64,000 nt of DNA, from the NCBI RefSeq assembly GCF_000004195.4, contig NC_030679.2, forward strand, positions 15,308,712-15,372,711. The letters run 5' to 3'. Position numbers and translations under genes: made by a program. The stretch comes from Xenopus tropicalis. Taxonomy: Eukaryota > Chordata > Amphibia > Anura > Pipidae. Below are positions 24,885 through 38,303 of this stretch, one piece after another. The notes beneath the pieces were generated by a model that saw only the letters and a list, made by a program, of their open reading frames with translations, ran no database searches and was not told the DNA's origin. Position 1 is the stretch's first letter; every line of letters starts with the position of its first letter.

Positions 24885-25345
24885 GCTGGAGTGACGGCAC
24901 ACACAGGATTTTCACAAAGGAGTCACAGGATCAAAAAAATGAAATAAATCAGAGGTTTATTGTGACCAACATTTCAGCTCCACACAGGAGCTTTCGTCAG
25001 GGAAAACGCTGAAACGTTGGTCACGTTGAATGGATATACACATGCACAGATAATGGCCACACATTGGACTGTTCAAATTTGTACACATATAACAGCATTG
25101 GTTAATTGCATAATGGTCAGAGAATGGGGATTGGGCACTTATTTCCGCTTGTTAGAGTGTAATGGTATTTAGAAAAGCGCTTTTCAAATGTTTGTTGTTG
25201 TTGTTGTTGTAGATGTGATGTGATACACTATTGTTTTTTATCCTTGAGAAAGGTCCTAATGAGGACCGAAATGTCGGTTTTAAACAATATATTTTCAATA
25301 AATTTTTGATAAAGCATTGAAGGGTGTGCTGGCCACGGATGATTA
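24885..25345. mobile_element. retroelement 3'-end fragments with hairpin-GAAACG motif
   Basis: On the minus strand a gctcc/ggagc hairpin followed by tgaaatgttgg lies at 24966-24991, with AATAAA shortly downstream. On the plus strand a ggtcc/ggacc hairpin followed by cgaaatgtcgg lies at 25252-25277, with AATAAA downstream at about 25299. The Penelope fragments here carry the same arrangement. I cannot name the families. A (TTG)n run lies at about 25191-25210. Confidence 0.5.
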
Positions 25346-27523
25346 TTATTTTCTATATATATATACACACAAAAACTGAATATGAAATGTCAATATAAGT
25401 ATCTTTTTCTCCAGCATTAATATGTGTGTAAATTCCCAACAGATTTTAGCCATAACAAGTTTCCTTTGCCTAAGCCACCCCTGCCCTACAGCAGACAATC
25501 TGCACGCCCACAATCTAGCCAGTAAATCATGATGCCTGTTGCTAAATCCTATATATATCCAACACTCTGTTCAGTTACTTCTCTTTGCTGAAATGTGTTC
25601 TCCATCCTTTCTGGAAGTAAACTAACCCAACTTGAAAGTCTGTTTTTCCTGGAAAAAGTCCATGTGTGCAACAATGAAACCCTTCAGAAAAGACCTGAAA
25701 TGTCACAATTTCTTCTTCCAAATCTCAAGATATTTTGCTTTATTTTGATTTCTTTCACAGCTAACAGGAATGGTGTGTTTTTTTGGGAATTAATAAGACT
25801 TATAATGCAACAGTTCAATTAAAGGTCGATATGACACGCTTGCTCTGAAATTAGATTTAGTCCTAACACTCATAACAAATGAGATCTGGTTACCCATGTC
25901 AGGTTCAATCAGGAAAACAAGTTGAGTCTATGGAATTGGGTTTCCTCTAGTCCGTGAAAATAAAGTAATTTAGATTAATGAAGCCATCATGGCTACGTTT
26001 TATTAAAAAAAGAATACTGAGGGTTAGTATATATAAGTTTTAAAACAACATTATCATCAACACATTGGAAGAGATTTGGTCAACCTAATCATTAAGGCAA
26101 AATGGGGAATTATTGGGTAGTAATTGGGGATATATTAATATAGCACTTTTCTCCTCTTGGCCCAAAGTGACAGCAATCAAAACAGCAATGGTAGGCATGA
26201 TAAATATTCTAGGACACCAGCGGACTTGTTCAAGAGTCAGAAAAACTGAACCAGGGTCTCTACCATGAGATCCCACATGAAAAGCTGACTACTTAAACTG
26301 ATTTAGGCTGATTTAGGATTGCTAAAGAACTGTCACCCTACCCTACTGGGTGAACAATGACCTCAATTGTTGATAAAGGCATCAACCAGCCATATTCTAC
26401 ATTAAGGCCCACACACATACACCAGCTGTAGTTTTCATGAAATGCGAGAGACACCTGTACAGTAGAGTTAAACATATTTATTTAAAAAATAGATTGCAGA
26501 GAAGACGGGGGGGCATATGAACTGCACGCAGACAGAGCCCTGATTGCCACTGGATTAACTAACCAAACCACTACTTAATCCTTTGTCAAACAAATTGTTT
26601 GTGCATGATAAAAGTGCCCTACAGTCTGCATCCAACATTGATAAACCCTCTAAGATGAATCAATGCCCGTTACTGTAGTTAATTCTCTTTCTTTCTATTT
26701 TTTTTTAATCCAAAATTGAAACAAGAAGAAAAAACTCTTTTAATGAAGTGCCTTTTAAAAACTGAATTTCCTCTTGTTTAATGATTCTTAGAAGATTAGA
26801 GAAGTGAAAGGTACTTGTGAATGAGAAAGGGAGTTCTGTGTAAATAAGGCTTTAGGTTTCAAATTAATAGAGTTTAATTTCTCAGATGCTGAGCTCACAT
26901 GAATTGGCTGTTGACTGATATTAGCAAGAGCCGAGGGATTTACCCTTTCCCATCCACGCAGGCAACACAAGGTCCTATTTATCTGTATGTTGAAGCCAAC
27001 GCCTGTTTGAATGTTCATCAGTGTTCTAAATGGTGATGATATATAAATGTTATGCTCCTGCCTAACAGTTCATGTTGTTATGCTGACTTTATTCTTAGCC
27101 TACTTGCTTGCATGAAGGGATCCTATTGGGTGGTCAGATGGTCACCACAATTAATAGAAATATATGTCTGGAGATGCTATGGGCTCCAACTAGCACCAAG
27201 CATCTTGCAATAACATAGCTCCTGAAACTGGTGCACCCCAGGTAACCCAGTCTGACACTGTGCAGAATCCTGCAAGGATCAGGTTGAATCCCTAATCATA
27301 TATAGGCATCAACAAAAATAGATTTAACACTGTGTTTGATCAAAATGTGCAGTCTTTTGAAGTAATTTTTTGGATTTGATTCTGGTGCTACCCCCCCAAG
27401 GCCACCTACAAGTTACAGCCAGCCATGCCTTCTGTCTAGTAAATGAACCACTTTTGGGTTCTGTGAATTTCTTCTGTCTCTCAAAAAAGTGTGAATAGTA
27501 CTATGATGTATGGTTGATAAATC
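25346..27523. other. non-coding stretch
   Basis: No gene, RNA or clear repeat was recognised; ORFs such as 25595-25822 and 26788-27018 lack support. Confidence 0.5.
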
Positions 27524-27592
27524 TGCTTATGATGAAGGATCGTTTTAGAAAGCTGCATATAAATTCCAAAAACCATTTACATAATTATGCAT
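27524..27592. repeat. copy 1 of a 69-bp duplicated sequence
   Basis: 66 of 69 bases match 28979-29047. It contains 'ggatcgttttagaaagctgc' and ends 'ataattatgcat', an octamer-like AT motif. Flanks on both sides do not match. Confidence 0.9.
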
Positions 27593-28662
27593 TTCTGCAC
27601 CAAGAAAAACATTATTCTTGACTTTAAAAACACTTTCAGTGCACCAGTTATCATCAGTCAGTCAGTCAACAGTCATCGTCAGTAAATGAAACAGTTCTAC
27701 TTTAAACTTAACTAATGGATACATTATATACATATATATTACATCACAATTCCGCCACGGTGGATGATGTCATAAGAACAACAATGAACTCTTCACTCAA
27801 ATGACTCAAAGTACTCAAGTCATCATACTGGTCCGTGTGACCTGCTCAAGAGTGATGAGGTTAAATGTTCATTTAGCTGTGGGACAGACAAGTCACCTTT
27901 TCTTATACCATCTACCCTAGATGGTTACTAGTGATGTGTGGGTTGACAAAAAGTCAACTCACATGTGACCCTAACCTGCTTGTTCTTTTTCCACCTTTTT
28001 CAAACCTGAAAAGTCTTGATATTTATATATCCGTGCCTGACACGCTTCTCTCTGATGTCATGAAAGGGGCTTAGCATGCAGGCATGAATATATATATAGT
28101 AATGTTTGGAGGTGGAGCTTACCATGTAAAAACTCTAACTTGCCTACAATCTGCAAAAGTTGGAACCCACCTGGTTTGCAGGTAAGCCATCCCACACATC
28201 ACTAATGGTCACTGACCTTATTTGTCTTTACATGTTACTTACCTTACTTGTCAACCCATTGTACTATGTGTGACCCCAAAATAATGCCACTCTCTTGATC
28301 ATTAGCAGACTGGACTTAAGATATTGAGCCTACGGGATGGTAACTCATTGGGAGATCCCATTGGGAGATACGTCAATTGCGGCCAGCAGAACACAATTTC
28401 CTCTAGTACTTCCCTTTGTAGAAATGCATTCTGTCTGATGTCTTATTTTCTACAATTCGTTCTGTTTGAAATAATCGACTAGATCTCTTTGGTTTTTTTT
28501 TCCCCCTACAAGTTAATTAAATCATTCTTTTGAAGTTTTAAATATTCAGATGGAGGTTTAAATAAACAACAACGCTGAAAGAAAAACACATCTGTGGACT
28601 GTCTCAAACTGAAAGTGAAAAATGCTGTAAATAGTAAGGATCTAGACCCCCCCATACTCCAT
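27593..28662. other. non-coding stretch
   Basis: Contains a short tandem 'cagt' run at about 27655-27668. No gene was recognised. Confidence 0.5.
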
Positions 28663-28978
28663 AAAGGAACAGTAACACCAAAAAATTAAAGTGTTTTAAA
28701 GTAATTAAAATATAATGTACTGTTGCCCTGCACTGGTGAGAGTTGTGTGTTTGCTACAGAAAAACTACCATGGTTTATATAAGCCATGGGGGCAGCCATT
28801 CAGATTGAAAAATGAGAAAAGGCACAGGTTACCTAGCAGATAACAGATATGCTCTGTAGAATATAATGGGGTTTTATCTGTTATCTGCTATGTAACCTGT
28901 GTCTTTTCTCCTTTTTTCCAGCTTGCTTGGCTGCCCCCATGGCTACACTGCAGCTTATTTATATGATGTTTATTTATA
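28663..28978. mobile_element. truncated palindromic MITE ('aaaggaacagtaacacc' type)
   Basis: The left end 'aaaggaacagtaacaccaaa' starts a family whose complete copies are giant foldbacks. Internal mirrored blocks are present: 'ccatgggggcagcc' against 'ggctgcccccatgg', and 'ggttacctagcagataacag' against 'ttatctgctatgtaacc'. The right arm is cut short at about 28965, so the matching terminal repeat is absent. Confidence 0.85.
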
Positions 28979-29047
28979 TGCTTATGATGGAGGATCGTTT
29001 TAGAAAGCTGCATATTAATTCCAAAAACCATTAACATAATTATGCAT
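28979..29047. repeat. copy 2 of the 69-bp duplicated sequence
   Basis: It differs from 27524-27592 at three bases only. It lies exactly at the truncation edge of the MITE at 28663-28978. Confidence 0.9.
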
Positions 29048-29679
29048 CTATTTTATACTGATGGCATGTGGAGTGCCTTATTGCCAGCTAATAACTACAA
29101 AAATAACCCTCTGCTATGAAGTTGAAAGGAAAGTGCCAGACCGTGCCTGTACCAGAGCATTTGGGTTGGTTGATGAATATCCATGTGCCATCATCCTCAA
29201 GCCAATAAAGCTCCGTTCTGAATCGCAGAAGCAATACAAGATTTGAAAAGCAAATGTTTGTCAGTTACCATTTCCCCTTGAAGTTTATTGTATAGCGCTG
29301 TATTCGTATTATAAGAACCCTACAGCCGGTGCTCTTCATACACATTCATTTTGTTATGATGCAATAAAATCCTATCATTGTCTCCCTAGTTTCCAAGCAG
29401 AGTATATTGTTAAGTTCTAATCTGTTTATATAAGTTCTTGTAAGAAAACCACAGGGTTGGAGCCAGGAGAGACTTGTAACCCACAGTCTGTGCTATTAGG
29501 CACATTAAGGGTATAATTTTCATGACTCTGAAAGTCAGCGTATTTTGAAAGCTACAAAATAGGCTTACGCACATGCCAACTGATTTGTCACAATTTGTGT
29601 AGCTGTTGTGTAAGTTAAAATATATATTATATCAGCACTGTTGTATGGGTCCAGATAGAGACAACTACTAAAGGCCCTG
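29048..29679. other. non-coding stretch
   Basis: No feature was recognised. Confidence 0.5.
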
Positions 29680-29777
29680 CATTAGTGATGGCTGAAATTA
29701 TTCATTAAGCGACATTTTCACATCTTTTGCAAGATTTGGTAATTTTTCTGCGAAACAGGACAGATTCGCTCATCACT
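29680..29777. mobile_element. short TAGTGATG-family MITE
   Basis: The termini tagtgatggctgaa and ttcgctcatcacta are imperfect inverted repeats. This 98-bp copy looks internally deleted; it keeps 'cttttgcaagattt' and 'ttttctgcgaaac', shared with the copy at 9000-9124. Confidence 0.8.
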
Positions 29778-31980
29778 ACCCTGCACATAAGAGGTCACTG
29801 GAGTGCATTGTGGGTATAGCAGGCTCTGCCAGATTAACATTCAATGCTACCCTATTCACTCAATCTCACCTACCCCTCTCCTACCCAGTTGGAGCATGAG
29901 CAGTAAGGTCTAATGCACCCAGGGATTACAGTAATTTACTTTTTTCTATGTGGGCAACTGTGGGCATCCCCTGAAACTTCCCACCCTAGGCACCGCCAAG
30001 TGGCATGTTAAAGCACTGCACCAAGTCACAAGGAATTAAATCCAAATCATTAATACCCTAAATTCCAGTTTTTAATACGATCCAGAGCATTTTCTCCTTA
30101 CAAGAAATAAAACTCAGAAAATATCAATATGTATCATATCCCTCAGACCATGCACATTTGTTTAGTCTGCAATTGTACCTAGCAATAATAATCCAGTGAA
30201 AAGATGAACAGCTGGAGCCCTTATGCTAAACCCACTCAGTCAGATATTATCCATATGAAATATTTAATGCTTAGGAAAGTCATAAAATAGTTCATGTAAA
30301 GATTAACTTTTATCATGTTGCTGGGGTCAGTGACTCTGGCAACCAAATAGCATTTTCAGTGGCAGGTTGGCAGTGGCAGGTGACAGTTAGCCACCACATG
30401 ATTAACTAAATGTTAGCTAGACCCACTTATATTCTCAATATCCCTACATAATGACAAAGCAGGAGATGGAGGCAAATGGTATAACTTCCAGGGAAGTTGA
30501 GGTCTGCTGGGAACTGTTGGGAAACTCACAGTCAGGTGGTAGGTCCTGGTGTAGTTGCACATGATTCTCCACTGCTAGTTATGCAACTGAATGTTATACG
30601 CTTCTGCCAAGGGGAGGGGGTACAGGTGGGGCCCTAGAGCTAATTTTGTACCTGGGCTACTAATCCAGTGGATGAAGGGAAACCCATCAAGAACATTTCT
30701 GACTGGAGAAGCCTCTTTTTATGGGAAGAAACTCTTACAATCCTTGTTTGCTGCATATGTGCCCTATATCCATATTTACATTTTCAGCCAATGATCAAAC
30801 ATCCAAGGAAATCACCAGCCCTTTGTATTAACAGGAATGGGATGTGAATGGCAAAACACTTTTTTTTACTTTTGCTGTTGAAAAGCTCAAATGTAAAAAA
30901 GTAATGGCTAAACAAGAGCAGACGTCATCTTTTCAGGGTATGGAATAATAATGCTAAATTTGGGGGGGTGTATCCTTTTTATACCTTATTTTTTTATTTT
31001 CTCAACATGTTCAGACTAGTTCTACATCTTTAAAAGAAAGCACTGCATGTGCGGTTTATTGATGGCTTCCATCTGGTCGCACAAGAAATGCTAGGCAGTT
31101 CTCATATAATAAAATCTGGTTTGCATTTAACATGGAAAAGTTATTACCAGAAGTCAAAACTGGTTTTGTTTTAAGGGCTAGCGATTTGTAATAAAATGGG
31201 ATTTGGCATCACTCTTGTCAAGTGGAAAGCACAGTAAGTAATTATATAATAGGGAAAGCATTAACAGTGGGATTTCGTTGAAGGGCGCTACCCTATGGAG
31301 TTAAAGGTACACTGTCTCTAGTAATGCCTATTCTTGACATTTAAGGCCTCAGAGCACCCTACACAATGCACTTGGACCTAGCCTTTTACTGGCCTGCCAG
31401 AGGTGGACCCTGGTGGTCTCAGACCCTAGTGGACCCCATTAGCCCATTCTTATTACCACTATAACAATATTTAACCTTTATACAATTAGTCACTGTCTAC
31501 ATCTAGTTGTTGTGAGAGTGAATGTCAGGTTCTATGGTGTGCCCTAGAAAGACCAGGCCGGCACTACCATATTTCCTTCACACCTTTTATCCCCTGGAGC
31601 TTCTGAATGACAAACAAGGTGTGCCATACCAGTGAATGCCAATGTGCCACCCACTTCTACATGCAGCACCACAACCCTTCTTGGAGTTCAAAGAGTTGCA
31701 CGAGCTGCAAATTCTATTGGGGCACAGTGCAATGTGAAAAAATGGACATGTGCCATAATTTTTGTAACTTTCCTCCTTGCTCGAATAGAATTTAAAGACA
31801 AAATTACTGGTATCTGAATGAAATACCCATTAATGAAACATCTCTCAGAATTATGAGGAAGGCTCATTGTAATTTGGAATAACTTTTTGGAATACATTTC
31901 TATTATTTACTTATGGAATGAAGGTTTTGTGATGACAGTGGGAAGAGATTCAAGGACTGGATGCCATGAATGAATCGATG
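29778..31980. other. non-coding stretch
   Basis: No gene or clear repeat was recognised. Confidence 0.5.
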
Positions 31981-32435
31981 TTAAAGAGGTGGTTCACCTT
32001 TAACTTTTAGTATGATATAGAAAGGCCAATTCTAAGCAACTTTTTAATTAGCCTTCATTATATATATATAGTTTATAGTATTCATAGTTTTTGAATTATT
32101 TGCCTTCTTCAGCTTTCAAAGGGGGTCACTGACCCCTGAGCCAAAAAAACTATTGCTCTGTGAAGCTACAGTTTAATTGTTATTGTTACTTTATATTTCT
32201 TATTTTTCTATTCCTTTCCTATTCATATATCAATCTTTCATTCAAACCACACCTTGGTTGCTAAAGTAATTTGGATCCTAGCAACCAAATAGGTGCTGAA
32301 ACTCCAAGCTGGAGAACTGCCAGACAAAAACTGATATAATTAAAAAAAACACAAATAATAACAAATGAAGACTATATGCAAATTGTCTCAGAATATTACT
32401 CTCTCCATCATACTAAAAGTTAACAACCTCTTTAA
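31981..32435. mobile_element. full-length TTAA-type MITE (T2-like)
   Basis: The left end ttaaagaggtggttcacctt and the right end 'aacctctttaa' are inverted. Subterminal 'aacttttagtatgat' mirrors 'atcatactaaaagtt'. The element is 455 bp and bounded by TTAA. It is the complete relative of 1048-1394. Confidence 0.9.
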
Positions 32436-33169
32436 AGTCTTTATCAGCTTAGTCGCATATTAAAATGCCAGACAGCTGTGTATAATTTTTAATGGCCTTC
32501 ATACTTGCTCTGTCCTGGTAGTGATGATCCATTATGTTCTCTTAGGCTTCTTCCTCTATTCTTAGTCCTTATATTTTGGCCAAGTCATGTGGAAAGGATC
32601 ACATGGCCACAGATCCAAGATTATGTAGAAGAGCAGTTCTGATAAAAAATACAGTGTGCTACAGTAAAGCCCCGTAAAAGGGATATTGTACCCTGAGAAA
32701 AGAGCACAGGGCATGTTTTGTTCGGAGGCTGCTGTATAGTGAATAGAGCTCTGACAGTGTCCGTCAGTCTTTTCAGGAGGAAAATATCACCACGAGGAAA
32801 CCTTCAGGGAATCAAAAGTGGAAGCTTTAAACTGTGTGTAACACTCACTAACATAGAGCTCCAAGAACCCCTCTATACCAACTATAGATAGTGAATTTAC
32901 CTTTAACCCTTGCATATACCATACATGCATAGATAGTACTATATTTTGCAAAGGAGTGCTTCAAAACCACTGCCTCTACTCCTAATACAATGCACTTTGG
33001 AACAATGCACAGAAGGAAAATAGAATATAAATATAGAATATCTTTAAAATGTTGCTTAACAAGTATACATGTCAGTATATTCTCCATGTAAGCAAAATTA
33101 GTCACAGAAAAATTAGTAACAGAAATAAGTTATGTCAAAAAAGCAGGCTGCAAAAATGTCGTGGTCACA
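32436..33169. other. non-coding stretch
   Basis: No gene was recognised. The 'caaaaatgtcgtggtcacat' next to the transposon at 33170 resembles 'aaatgtggtcgcggcaaaaa' on its other side (38848 on), so the large element may have landed in an older MITE. Confidence 0.45.
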
Positions 33170-33889
33170 TTAACCCTTTAAGTGCCAGCCGAATTCGTCA
33201 TTTCGGTTCCCCCCAGTGCCAGACGTTTTTTAAGCATTTTGTACTCATTCACTTTAACAATGTTTTTTGGTAGGAAAACCTCCATGAAACTAGGGAAATT
33301 ATATATCGTTTTTTTCGTCACTAATTGGGCTTCGACATACATACCAAATTTTATAACTTTTCTGGAGATATGATGTGTATTTTGGGTGAATTATGTAAAA
33401 AAAAAATAAAATTATGAAAAATTTCTGTATATTTTGAGTTTTTTTTCCATAGAAAAGTTAATTTTACAAACTTTTTTTTGTTGTTTGTAAAAGCCCTGAT
33501 ACTCCCAAGTCCAACGATACCAAATATGTGGTGGTACCCCACAGTTCCTGTCCAGAAGTAACCCCCAAACTAAAGCAATACTTAGTACAATATCACACCA
33601 GAACAAAGCGGAAAAGCGCTTGTAACAGTTGATGCAGCATAACTTATATGTAAATCTAAAATATCCCCTCATGTTTGGTATCTTTAGAAACTACAGACCT
33701 TCAGGTTTCTAGGTGCAATGTAGTTTTCACTAAAAAGCCAAATACCTTTTGTCAGTGCATTGTGAAATTTGGAAGTTTTTTTGACATTTTTTTTTTTTTC
33801 TAAAACGTAAACTTGGACGCATGATCAAATGTGGATTTGACAAAAAAAAATCTCATAAAAATTTTCTAACAAAGGCAAATTTGAAAGAC

Positions 33890-36800
33890 AAATTTCTACT
33901 GAATAAAATGATGCCCCATATGTATGGGTGCACATAAAGACATGGGCACCAAACACTCCAAAGCAGGGGCAATGCACAAGGGCAATTACAGCTAAAAATG
34001 TGGGTGCTGTGCTCTATGTGCACTACCTGCAGTTTTTCAGTGTTAACCCCCCCTACTTGTGAAATAACCCCCACAAACTATATATTTCTGAAAAGTGCAC
34101 ACCTTCAGCTATTCAGAGACACCACTCTTCTCTTTCTACATAGAAAATTGTGGCCGCAGTCCCTTGCAGAAGTCAGCGCTTTGGTCAGAAATCGAGGAAA
34201 AAACTGATAAAAAACCTAGATTTCTCCCCAAAATCTCCATGGCAACTACCAAAAACTTACTAAACATCAATCTGCAAGTTCCCCTGAATAAAACGATACC
34301 CCATATGTATGGGTACACATAAAGACGTGGCCACCAAATGCCCCAAAACAGGGGCAATGCATAAGGGCAATTTCAGTTGAAATTTTGGGGGCTGCGCTCT
34401 ATGTGCACTTCCTGCAGTTTTTCAGTGTTAACCCCCCCTACCTGTAAAATAACCCCCACAAACTGTATATTTCTGAAAAGTGCACACCTTCAGCTATTCA
34501 GAGACACCACTCTCCTCTTTCTACATGGAAAATTGTGGCCGCAGTCCCTTGCAGAAGTCAGCGCATTGGTCAGAAATCAAGGAAAAAACAGACACAAACC
34601 TAGATTTCTCCCCAAAATCTCCATGGCAACTACCAAAAACTTACTAAACATCAATCTGCAAGTTCCCCTGAATAAAACGATACCCCATATGTATGGGTAC
34701 ACATAAAGACGTGGCCACCAAATGCCCCAAAACAGGGGCAATGCATAAGGGCAATTTCAGTTGAAATTTTGGGGGCTGCGCTCTATGTGCACTTCCTGCA
34801 GTTTTTCAGTGTTAACCCCCCCTACCTGTAAAATAACCCCCACAAACTATATATTTCTGAAAAGTGCACACCTTCAGCTATTCAGAGACACCACTCTCCT
34901 CTTTCTACATGGAAAATTGTGGCCGCAGTCCCTTGCAGAAGTCAGCGCATTGGTCAGAAATCAAGGAAAAAACAGACACAAACCTAGATTTCTCCCCAAA
35001 ATCTCCATGGCAACTACCAAAAACTTACTAAACATCAATCTGCAAGTTCCCCTGAATAAAACGATACCCCATATGTATGGGTACACATAAAGACGTGTCC
35101 ACCAAATGCCCCCAAACAGGGGCAATGCATAAGGGGGGGGCTGTGCTCTACCTGCAGTTATTTAGTCTAAACACCCCCATACCTGTGAAATAACCCCCAC
35201 AAACTATATATTTCCAAAAAGTGCACACCTTCAGCTATTCAGAGACACCACTCTTCTCTTTCTACATGGAAAATTGTGGCCACAGTCCCTTGCAGAAGTC
35301 AGCGCTTTGGTCAGAAATCAAGGAAAAACCAGATACAAACCTAGATTTCTCCCCAAAATCTCCATGGCAACTACCAAAAACTTACTAACCATTAATCTGC
35401 AAGTTCCCCTGAATAAAACGATACCCCATATGTATGGGTGCACATAAAGACGTGGCCACCAAATGCCCCAAAACAGGGGCAATGCATAAGGGCAATTTCA
35501 GTTGAAATTTTGGGGGTTGCGCTCTATGTGCACTACCTGCAGTTTTTCAGTGTTAACCCCCCCTACCTGTGAAATAACCCCCACAATCTATATATTTACG
35601 AAAAGTGCACACCTTCAGCTATTCAGAGACACCACTCTTCTCTTTCTACATGGAAAATTGTGGCCGCAGTCCCTTGCAGAAATCAGCGCTTTGGTCAGAA
35701 ATCAAGGAAAAACCAGATACAAACCTAGATTTTGGTCAGAAATCAAGGAAAAACCAGATAAAAAAACCTAGATTTCTCCCCAAAATCTCCATGGCAACTA
35801 CCAAAAACTTACTAAACCTCAATTTGCAAGTTCCCCTGAATAAAACGATACCCCATATGTATGGGTGCACATAAAGACGTGGCCACCAAATGCCCCCTAA
35901 CAGGGGCAATGCATAACGGGGGGCTTTGCTCTACCTGCAGTTATTTAGTCTAAACACCCCCATACCTGTGAAATAACCCCCGCAAACTATATATTTCCAA
36001 AAAGTGCACACCTTCAGCTATTCAGAGACACCACTCTTCTCTTTCTACATGGAAAATTGTGGCCGCAGTCCCTTGCAGAAGTCAGCGCTTTGGTCAGAAA
36101 TCAAGGAAAAACCAGATACAAACCTAGATTTTGGTCAGAAATCAAGGAAAAACCAGATAAAAAAACCTAGATTTCTCCCCAAAATCTCCATGGCAACTAC
36201 CAAAAACTTACTAAACCTCAATTTGCAAGTTCCCCTGAATAAAACGATACCCCATATGTATGGGTGCACATAAAGACGTGGCCACCAAATGCCCCCAAAC
36301 AGGGGCAATGCATAAGGGGGGGCTTTGCTCTACCTGCAGTTTTTCAGTGTTAACCCCCCCTACCTGTGAAATAACCCCCACAATCATATATTTACGAAAA
36401 GTGCACACCTTCAGCTATTCAGAGACACCACTCTTCTCTTTCTACATGGAAAATTGTGGCCGTAGTCCCTTGCAGAAGTCAGCGCATTGGTCAGAAATCA
36501 AGGAAAAACCAGATAAAAAACCTAGATTTCTCCCCAAAATCTCCATGGCAACTACCAAAAACTTACTAAACCTCAATTTGCAAGTTCCCCTGAATAAAAC
36601 GATACCCCATATGTATGGGTGCACATAAAGACGTGGCCACCAAATGCCCCAAAACAGGGGCAATGCATAAGGGCAATTTCAGTTGAAATTTTGGGGGCTG
36701 TGCTCTATGTGCACTACCTGCAGTTTTTCAGTGTTAACCCCCCCTACCTGTGAAATAACCCCCACAATCTATATATTTACGAAAAGTGCACACCTTCAGC

Positions 36801-37430
36801 TATTCAGAGACACCACTCTTCTCTTTCTACATGGAAAATTGTGGCCGCAGTCCCTTGCAGAAGTCAGCGCTTTGGTCAGAAATCAAGGAAAAACCAGATA
36901 CAAACCTAGATTTTGGTCAGAAATCAAGGAAAAACCAGATAAAAAACCTAGATTTCTCCCCAAAATCTCCATGGCAACTACCAAAAACTTACTAAACCTC
37001 AATTTGCAAGTTCCCCTGAATAAAACGATACCCCATATGTATGGGTGCACATAAAGACGTGGCCACCAAATGCCCCCTAACAGGGGCAATGCATAACGGG
37101 GGGCTTTGCTCTACCTGCAGTTATTTAGTCTAAACACCCCCATACCTGTGAAATAACCCCCGCAAACTATATATTTCCAAAAAGTGCACACCTTCAGCTA
37201 TTCAGAGACACCACTCTTCTCTTTCTACATGGAAAATTGTGGCCGCAGTCCCTTGCAGAAGTCACGCTTTGGTCAGAAATCAAGGAAAAACCAGATACAA
37301 ACCTAGATTTCTCCCCAAAATCTCCATGGCAACTACCAAAAACTTACTAACCATAAATCTGCAAGTTCCCCTGAATAAAACGATACCCCATATGCACATA
37401 AGTACATGGCCGCCAAACCTGAAAATGCAT
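33890..37430. repeat. ~384-bp satellite array, about ten units
   Basis: The anchor 'ccccatatgta' recurs at 33914, 34299, 34683, 35067, 35424, 35851, 36250, 36605 and 37031, and in shortened form at 37387. Spacings are 385, 384, 384, 357, 427, 399, 355, 426 and 356. Longer units carry a 42-bp internal duplication of the 'ttggtcagaaatcaaggaaa' block. Shorter units replace 'agtttttcagtgttaac' with 'agttatttagtctaaac'. The open frames of up to 123 codons in the array repeat with the unit and are not genes. Confidence 0.95.
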
Positions 37431-37468
37431 AATATTGGGGCTGCACTCTATGCACCCCTTTTTTTTTT

Positions 37469-37622
37469 GCCTGCACCCGAATGAATGGAATACGCTCGGG
37501 TGCAGGCACATGTAGCCGATATACGCATGAAAACGCGTGAGAATGCAAAGTCTCGCGTTTTCATGCGTATATCGGCTACATGTGCCTGCACCCGAGCGTA
37601 TTCCATTGATTCGGGTGCAGGC
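37469..37622. repeat. 69-bp foldback inside the large transposon
   Basis: Arms 37469-37537 and 37554-37622 are inverted copies with one mismatch around a 16-base loop. Each arm itself contains 'gcctgcacccga' and its inverse, so nested hairpins form. It is followed by a MITE-like end with 'ggcgtagggctga' and 'tcagccctacgcc' (37637-37692). Confidence 0.9.
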
Positions 37623-38195
37623 ACAAGTAGCAGGCGTAGGGCTGAATTTTCGGCAAGCGTTTTTCCACTTGCTGAAAAAATCAGCCCTACGCCATGTGTG
37701 GCATCAGCCTAACCCTTGGCAATAGAAACTACCAGAACAATCTTAGCACCTCTGGACCTTTCTAGAACAACTGAAATCAAATGAAGTTAAAATGGAATAA
37801 AACCACTAAAAGCAATCAAAGAACAATAATTGCAATGAAATCGGTGATCAGAGCCCTGGATCCACCAATGTCACTGCAAAAGCAACCTTTTTAGGGCACT
37901 AAATACACAATAAAGAACAATGCAAAGATAAAACACCATAAAATCAGTAAATTCAAATAAAAACCGCTCAAACCAACAGAAGAACAATTATTGCAATGAA
38001 ATCGGTGGTCAGAGCCCTGGATCCACCAACGTCACTGCAAATTCAGCACCCAATAGCAATACAAAAGTTATAGTGCAATAGAATAATTCAAAAACAGAAA
38101 TCAATTATGAAAATGCAAAAAAAACACTAAAATGCAACCAAATAAATCAGATAATTATAGAGCAAGATCAGAAATAAAGTTTTAGTAAAAAAAAA

Positions 38196-38303
38196 GACTG
38201 CCAGAGAAAGCAAAGAAAGAAAGAAAAGAAAAGAAAGAAAGAAAAAAAAAAAAAAAAAAAAAAGTGTAAGTGTAAGTGTGTGTGTAAGTGTCTGTGTGTG
38301 CTT
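38196..38303. repeat. purine (GAAA)n/poly-A and (GT)n low-complexity tract
   Basis: 'gaaagaaag' and poly-A runs are followed by 'tgtaagtgtaagtgtgtgtg'. A second poly-A run lies at about 38371-38388. The minus-strand Phe/Leu-rich frame across it is an artefact of this composition. Confidence 0.9.

Noticed and set aside
34377..37054. Serial open frames of 89-123 codons on the plus strand
   Set aside because: They recur with the 384-bp satellite unit and change only as the unit changes; they are repeat translation.
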